A stretch of 12,847 nt of DNA from Gemmatimonadota bacterium. Its GTDB lineage: Bacteria; Gemmatimonadota; Gemmatimonadetes; Gemmatimonadales; GWC2-71-9. The notes beneath the pieces are model-generated. The model was not told the DNA's origin. It searched no databases and was given only the letters and a program-made list of their open reading frames with translations. This document shows, one piece after another, positions 8,598-12,847 of this stretch. The stretch covers positions 1-12,847 of the forward strand of contig QHTP01000237.1 in the NCBI GenBank assembly GCA_003220855.1. Reading direction: 5' to 3'. Every line of letters begins with the position of its first letter. Within the stretch, counting starts at the first letter, position 1. The translations under genes and the position numbers were made by a program.

Positions 8598-9843
8598 CGG
8601 ACGCAGCCGGCCGCAGGCGCAGGTAGATCGCCACGCCCTTCGGAACACGACTCCCGTACGCGGCCTCGAGGCTCGCGGGGATCAGATTCACTGACCCGCG
8701 CACCCCTGCGGCGGCGCTCATCCCTTCCATCGTCCCGATGGCACGCAGGTAACCGAGCGCCAGTGCGCCGACAGCGTATTCAGCCGAGGCGGGTACGGAG
8801 GGGATCACCAGCTCCTCGGCGCTCTTCTGGACGTACTCGAGCCGGCCGAAGACGGAGTTGCTGGCATCGAGCGCGAGCGTGCTCTCGAGCACAAGGCTGC
8901 TCGCAAGCCGCCCCGTGCCAATCCGGCTGTTCGCCCCGTAGATCAACGCGCTCGACCAGGTCTCGCCCGCCCCCAGGGCCTGGGTGGTGAGCAGGGCCGC
9001 ACCAAGCCGGTGCAGCGACTCGTCGGGGTGAAGCCCTTCGGGACTCTGCAGGTAGGCGTACCACGCCGACGCACTCCACCGCGGCCCCGGGTCGAGCGTC
9101 CACCGGGCACTGTACGAGTCGAGCCGCCGGCCCGCGTAGTCGAAGTTCGTGCGCCGATCGTCCGGCTCCCGGCCGTTGAACCAGGAGGCTTCCAGCTTCA
9201 TGGCGCGCGTGAACAGCCCGGCCGTGATCACCCCGAACGTGATGTGTGTGCCGTCTTGCCAGTGGTGCGAGATCGGCGCCAAGGGGTCGTCGGCCGCCGA
9301 GGGCCGGTGTGGGAACGCCACGGGTCCCACGGCCGGTTCGCCCACCGGCGCGAGGTAGATGGAGAGCGCGAGATCCCGGGCGACCGGCCGCTGGTACAGC
9401 GTGGACAACTCCATGAATAGGTCATGGGGGTGCTGCCGATCGTGCAGCGGCGCGCCACCGTAGGACTCCCCCGACTGGAGGAGCAGCGGGTAGCCCCCGC
9501 TGCCGATGGTCCATGGCTCGGCGCTGAGCATCGCCCGGAGCTGCAGCTGTCCCCGGCCGAGCGAACGGGTCGCCGCGGCCATGGCCCAATTGACGAAGCC
9601 CAGCTGGGTGCCGCCGCGAGATCCTCCCTGCCGGTCGTATTGGAGGAACCCGTCTCCGTGCAGCATCAGCGTCCAGTCGCCGAGCCTGACGTGGGCCGCG
9701 TGCATTGGGGACGCGTCGGGAAGCCAAGAGGTGCCGGAGCCCATGCGCGTTTCCGGGATCCCGAGCGGACCTTCATTCATGTTCATCGGATGCTGCATAT
9801 CCATCTGTGCTCCGAGCGGACACGTCGCGCCGGCCACGAGCAC
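8581..9843 (-). CDS. Outer-membrane-like protein of a copper locus, apparently with a truncated signal peptide
   Basis: Up to 420 residues with many amphipathic strands, aromatic residues and Gly turns, consistent with a beta-barrel. I know no established function. Conserved-looking motifs are GTSWLPDASPMHAAH near the start, DRQHPHDLFMEL (135-146), HHWQDGTHITFGV (193-205) and a following REPDDRR. Repeated His, Met and Asp residues and the Met-rich N-terminus MDMQHPMNMN suggest metal contact, which fits its position after a copper ATPase. The visible N-terminus (LVAGATCPLGAQ) resembles the last half of a signal peptide with no basic start. The frame is closed by a stop shortly upstream of the GTG at 9843. 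An ATG at 9804, preceded by GGAG, could start a protein without any signal. Its 5' end overlaps the end of the ATPase gene by 32 to 71 bases, and its 3' end carries the arsR promoter. It may be damaged at the 5' end. Confidence 0.75.
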   Translation of the reverse strand: MLVAGATCPLGAQMDMQHPMNMNEGPLGIPETRMGSGTSWLPDASPMHAAHVRLGDWTLMLHGDGFLQYDRQGGSRGGTQLGFVNWAMAAATRSLGRGQLQLRAMLSAEPWTIGSGGYPLLLQSGESYGGAPLHDRQHPHDLFMELSTLYQRPVARDLALSIYLAPVGEPAVGPVAFPHRPSAADDPLAPISHHWQDGTHITFGVITAGLFTRAMKLEASWFNGREPDDRRTNFDYAGRRLDSYSARWTLDPGPRWSASAWYAYLQSPEGLHPDESLHRLGAALLTTQALGAGETWSSALIYGANSRIGTGRLASSLVLESTLALDASNSVFGRLEYVQKSAEELVIPSVPASAEYAVGALALGYLRAIGTMEGMSAAAGVRGSVNLIPASLEAAYGSRVPKGVAIYLRLRPAASVDTSM

Positions 9844-11791
9844 CCACGACGGTCGATACCGACATCAGCACTGCCCCCAGGGCCGGCGAGAGCAGGATGC
9901 CGGCGCGGGCCAGCACGCCCGCCGCGAGCGGGATGGCCACGGCGTTGTAGCCCGTCGCCCACCACAGGTTCTGCACCATCTTGCGGTAGGTGGCCCGGGC
10001 GAGGCCGACGATCACAGGCACGTCGCGCGGGTCGGAGCGCACCAGCACGATGTCCGCGGATTCGATCGCCACGTCGGTGCCCGCGCCGATCGCGATCCCC
10101 ACGTCCGCCGCGACGAGTGCGGGAGCGTCGTTCACGCCGTCGCCGACCATCGCGACTGCGAGACCGCGCCGCTTCACATCGTTGATAGTCGCCGCCTTCT
10201 GGTCGGGCAGTACCTCGGCGAAGTACTCGTCGAAGCCCAGTTCTCCCGCCACCCAGCGGGCTACCGCTGAAGAGTCCCCCGTCAGCATGATGGGCTTGAT
10301 GCCCATCGCCTTGAGGCGGTCGAGCGCCTCGCGGGACTCCGGCCGGATGATATCCGCCAGAGCGATCGCCCCGACGACCTTCCCGTCGGCGAGGACGTAC
10401 ACGACCGTCTTCCCCTGGTCGGCCAGCCGCGTGACCCGGGAGTCCGCGACGGCCAGGCCGTGCGCCGTCAAAAAGCCGGGGCTCACGACCTTGACCTTCA
10501 CGCCGGCGACCGTTCCTTGAGCCCCCTTTCCCGCGATGGCCGCGAAGTCGTCGGGGACCGGGTACGTCACGCCTCGCTCCGTTGCCGCCTGCACGATCCC
10601 AGCGGCGATGGGGTGCTCGGAGCGGCTCTCGAGCGCCGCGCCGAGCCGCAGCACGTCGCGCTCGTCCCGCCCTTCGAGCGCCACGACGTCGGTGACGCCG
10701 AAACGCCCCTCGGTCAGTGTGCCGGTCTTGTCGAACACGACCGCAGCGACCTCGCGCGCCCGCTCGAACGCCGAGCGATCGCGGATCAGGAGCCCGCTCC
10801 GCGCCGACAGCGAGGTGGACACCGCCACGACGAGTGGCACCGCGAGTCCCAGCGCGTGCGGACAGGTGATGACCATGACCGTGACCATGCGCTCCAACGC
10901 GAAGCTGAACTCGCGGCCTGCGGCGAGCCACGCGACCAGCGTGACCGTGCCGCCGCCGATGGCGACGAGCGTGAGCCACAGCGCCGCCCGGTCGGCGAGG
11001 TCCTGGGTGCGGGAACGCGTCTCCTGTGCGCGGCGCACCAGCTCGACGACCTGCGAGAGATACGTCTCCGCTCCGGTGCGTTTCACCGCGACGGTGATCG
11101 CCCCCTCGCCGTTCACCGCGCCGCCGATCACCGGGTCCCCTTTGCCCTTCTCGACCGGTTGCGACTCGCCGGTCAACATCGCCTGATTGACGCTGGTGCG
11201 GCCCTGCACGACGAGCCCGTCCATCGGGATCTTCTCGCCGGGCTTGACGAGCACCCGATCTCCGGGCCGCAGCACATCGAGCGGGACCTCCTCGAGGGAG
11301 CCGTCGCCGCGGAGGCGGTGCGCCTCGGCGGGCAGCAGCCGAACGAGCTGCTCGAGCGCGCGTGATGCACCGAGCACCGAGCGCATCTCGATCCAGTGGC
11401 CCAGCAGCATGATGTCGATGAGGGTCGCAGTCTCCCAGAAGAACACGTTCCCGGGAAGGCCGAACACCACCAGGGTGCTGTAGGCATAAGCGACCGTGAT
11501 CGCCAGGGCGACGAGGGTCATCATTCCCGGCAGCCGCTGGCGGAGCTCGTCGACGAGCCCGGTGAGGAACGGCCGGCCGCCGTAGACGTAGACGGCCGAA
11601 GCAAGAGCGAACTCGACGTAGCGGTCGCCCGGGAAGGCGAGGGTGCCTCGCAGGCCGAGGAGGTGCTGTAGCATCTCGGACGTGGCGAGCGCCGGCGCGG
11701 TCAGCGCCAGCGAGATCCAGAAGCGGCGCCGGAAGTCGTCCACCATCTGGACGTGGGAATGCTCGTGGCCCGGCGCCGGCTGGTGCTTCAA
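9773..11791 (-). CDS. copB: Copper-translocating P-type ATPase, CopB type, with an altered C-terminus
   Basis: This ATPase of about 672 residues should export copper ions across the inner membrane. With a TTG start at 11791 it has a short His-rich N-terminus (KHQPAPGHEHSH), the actuator motif TGES (207-210), the transmembrane CPH motif at 310-312 that marks the CopB (P1B-3) group, the phosphorylated Asp354 in DKTGTLTEG, the SEHPIA motif, and GDGVNDAPAL (from 550). Late helices carry GYN and MSVST, both group signatures. The expected end soon after MSVST is missing. Instead about 23 unrelated polar residues (GARGRRDVSARSTDG...) follow, in a frame that overlaps the next gene. The TTG lies 2 bases after the stop of the Spy-like gene. 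An ATG at 11746 is the alternative start and would lose the His-rich part. The open frame continues upstream to 12289, but only as a shadow of the Spy-like gene. Confidence 0.92.
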   Translation of the reverse strand: MKHQPAPGHEHSHVQMVDDFRRRFWISLALTAPALATSEMLQHLLGLRGTLAFPGDRYVEFALASAVYVYGGRPFLTGLVDELRQRLPGMMTLVALAITVAYAYSTLVVFGLPGNVFFWETATLIDIMLLGHWIEMRSVLGASRALEQLVRLLPAEAHRLRGDGSLEEVPLDVLRPGDRVLVKPGEKIPMDGLVVQGRTSVNQAMLTGESQPVEKGKGDPVIGGAVNGEGAITVAVKRTGAETYLSQVVELVRRAQETRSRTQDLADRAALWLTLVAIGGGTVTLVAWLAAGREFSFALERMVTVMVITCPHALGLAVPLVVAVSTSLSARSGLLIRDRSAFERAREVAAVVFDKTGTLTEGRFGVTDVVALEGRDERDVLRLGAALESRSEHPIAAGIVQAATERGVTYPVPDDFAAIAGKGAQGTVAGVKVKVVSPGFLTAHGLAVADSRVTRLADQGKTVVYVLADGKVVGAIALADIIRPESREALDRLKAMGIKPIMLTGDSSAVARWVAGELGFDEYFAEVLPDQKAATINDVKRRGLAVAMVGDGVNDAPALVAADVGIAIGAGTDVAIESADIVLVRSDPRDVPVIVGLARATYRKMVQNLWWATGYNAVAIPLAAGVLARAGILLSPALGAVLMSVSTVVGARGRRDVSARSTDGYAASDEHE

Positions 11792-11793
11792 GC

Positions 11794-12309
11794 TTAGTGC
11801 GACTCGCCCGGCTTCATCATCTGCCGGTGCTGCTGCATCCACGTCTGCATCGAGTCGGCCCACGCCCTGAGCTTGGTGCGCTGCGCGTCGTTCAGGACCG
11901 CGCGGCCCTGCACCGCCGACGCAAGCGCCAGCCAGTGCGCCTTCCCCATGGCGGCGTGCGCGGCCTGGAAGTGCGTCTTCAGGGCGCTCGTGTCGGGCGC
12001 GGCGGCGTTCGCCGCCTGCTCGAGCTCCTGCATGTGGGTCTTCGCTTCGTTCATGGCGGCGTCCTGAGCCGCCTGCGTCGCTGTCCGCAGCGTCGTGAGC
12101 CGGCCGATCTGGTCGGGGGTGAGGCCCAGCGCGTCCTTGCGTGCCAGCAAGTGCTGCGGGGTGTACAGCATGACCTGCATCATCGGCCCCATCATCTCCT
12201 GCATGGCCATCGGGTCGCCCATCATGTGACCCATCGGGGGCATGGGCTGTTGTGCGGCGAGCGGCGCGGCGGCGAGTGCAGCGAGCCACAGCATTGACAT
12301 ACGCTTCAT
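11794..12309 (-). CDS. Met-rich periplasmic Spy/CpxP-like metal-resistance protein
   Basis: This protein of 171 residues has a signal peptide (MKRMSMLWLAALAAAPLAAQ, cut near residue 19-20). Next comes a very Met-rich stretch from about 23 to 47 (MGHMMGDPMAMQEMMGPMM), the kind that binds Cu(I). The rest is mainly helical. It has an LTxxQ-like repeat: LGLTPDQIGRL near residue 63 and a second, diverged copy, VLNDAQRTKLRAW, near 140. This is the arrangement of Spy/CpxP/ZraP periplasmic chaperones and metal sensors. A further Met/His patch (MQQHRQMM) closes the protein. It probably buffers or senses copper outside the inner membrane. The ATG at 12309 has a strong GGAGG seven bases upstream. It is followed 2 bases later by copB, so the two form one operon. 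Confidence 0.83.
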   Translation of the reverse strand: MKRMSMLWLAALAAAPLAAQQPMPPMGHMMGDPMAMQEMMGPMMQVMLYTPQHLLARKDALGLTPDQIGRLTTLRTATQAAQDAAMNEAKTHMQELEQAANAAAPDTSALKTHFQAAHAAMGKAHWLALASAVQGRAVLNDAQRTKLRAWADSMQTWMQQHRQMMKPGESH

Positions 12310-12316
12310 GGTCGGT

Positions 12317-12321
12317 CCTCC
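12317..12321 (-). promoter_or_regulatory. Ribosome binding site of the Spy-like gene
   Basis: GGAGG on the - strand, seven bases before the ATG. It is the strongest Shine-Dalgarno site in the window and fixes the start of this gene. Confidence 0.75.
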
Positions 12322-12346
12322 CTGGCGATTGGCCTAATGATAATGC

Positions 12347-12377
12347 GGCCCCCGAATCTAGCAGCGATCCGGGGGCC
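12347..12377 (-). terminator. Terminator hairpin after the sulfocyanin-like gene
   Basis: An inverted repeat GGCCCCCG/CGGGGGCC (8 bp) continues after one mismatch with three more pairs (ATC/GAT), around a 7-base loop. On the - strand it begins 17 bases after the cupredoxin stop and is followed by a moderately T-rich ATTATCATTA. It separates the cupredoxin transcript from the Spy-copB operon. The tail is weaker than in a classic U-run terminator. Confidence 0.72.
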
Positions 12378-12394
12378 TGAAGGTCGAGATGAAA

Positions 12395-12847
12395 TTACCG
12401 CTCCGCGGCCGCGGCAAGAGCAGGCTTATCGGCGTCGGAGACGGCGAGCCGGATCCACATTCCGGCGGCACCGTGACCGGGCACCGCGCAGAAGATGAGG
12501 AACGAGCCGTCCTTCCCCGCTACGAACCGGATATCGCTGCCCTGCCCGCCGGAGAGGCCCTGTTCCAGCTGCCCGCTGGCCGCGTGCTCGAACGCCGGCG
12601 GCACGGGACCGATGGGAATTGCCGCCCCATCCGGGATGATCTCAACCGAGTGAGGCAGGTTCGGGTCCTCGTTCTTGAAATGCAGCACCACGTTCCACCC
12701 GTGCGGCACCGTCAGCACGAGGCCGCCGCGGCTGAATCCGTTGAAGTTCATGCCACCGTTGTTGTCCGTGAGGCCCGCGACCAGCTTGAACTCGACCGTC
12801 TTGCTCGCGGCATCCGCGCGCAGCCAGGTCGGATCGATCTTGCCGCC
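12395..12847 (-). CDS. Sulfocyanin-like blue copper protein, N-terminus outside the window
   Basis: The last 150 residues of a cupredoxin are visible, and the frame is open to the window edge, so the gene start and any signal peptide or anchor are missing. The sequence runs from VEFKLVAGLTDNNGGMNFNG through NLPHSVEIIP to FCAVPGHGAAGMWIRL. Counted from the window edge, the type-1 copper ligands should be His66, Cys120, His125 and Met130, with the C-x4-H-x4-M spacing of sulfocyanins. Such proteins carry single electrons outside the cytoplasmic membrane, often to a haem-copper oxidase. An ATG at 12751 is internal to the conserved domain and is not the start. Its position beside copper export genes may reflect copper handling or respiration. 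Which of the two cannot be decided here. Confidence 0.88.
   Translation of the reverse strand, partial: GGKIDPTWLRADAASKTVEFKLVAGLTDNNGGMNFNGFSRGGLVLTVPHGWNVVLHFKNEDPNLPHSVEIIPDGAAIPIGPVPPAFEHAASGQLEQGLSGGQGSDIRFVAGKDGSFLIFCAVPGHGAAGMWIRLAVSDADKPALAAAAER

Noticed and set aside
8562..8648. N-terminal extension of ArsR up to 8648
   Set aside because: It would translate the promoter, the operator and the antecedent gene's 3' end, and gives no family-like sequence.
11797..12289. Upstream 166-residue extension of the copB frame
   Set aside because: Its Arg/Ala/Gly/Asp-rich sequence is an out-of-frame shadow of the Spy-like gene, which has a signal peptide and a strong ribosome binding site.

Overview
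This is a GC-rich bacterial chromosomal window that is almost fully coding. No gap without a gene exceeds about 100 bases, and I see no rRNA, tRNA, CRISPR array, transposase or integrase. The GC content, the sulfocyanin-type cupredoxin, the secreted and outer-membrane proteins (so a diderm cell), the frequent 4-nt stop/start overlaps and a short tandem repeat of the GACGCCAAGACGC type fit a soil or sediment lineage such as Gemmatimonadota. That placement is a guess from style; no marker gene here proves it.

Left part (1-6180). A GAF/PAS sensor histidine kinase lies on the + strand without a response regulator inside the window. A small four-helix membrane protein on the - strand is followed by a divergent + strand operon of three genes: GNAT acetyltransferase, conserved single-pass membrane protein, and aconitase AcnA. 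The operon genes overlap by 4 nt at each junction. The divergent promoter gap is mostly a 16-bp tandem repeat. A hairpin after acnA can serve as a terminator for both converging strands.

Right part (6202-12847), all on the - strand, is a copper and arsenic resistance block. In transcription order it holds: a 5'-truncated sulfocyanin-like blue copper protein; a terminator hairpin; a Met-rich Spy/CpxP-like periplasmic protein; a CopB-type (CPH) copper P-type ATPase; a large outer-membrane-like protein with conserved His-rich motifs; arsR, arsM and a thioredoxin-type arsC; and an unrelated small outer-membrane beta-barrel protein.

How the genes fit together: the copper genes would bind and expel periplasmic or cytoplasmic copper. 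The ars genes would sense arsenite (ArsR), reduce arsenate (ArsC) and methylate arsenite (ArsM). No arsenite efflux pump is present in the window. The most notable points are: (1) the arsR promoter and a perfect operator palindrome sit across the stop codon of the upstream gene and leave almost no 5' leader; (2) the junction between copB and the outer-membrane gene looks like a deletion scar that removed the end of one gene and the start of the other's signal peptide; (3) the ars operon has no pump, and its ArsR carries two separate cysteine clusters.
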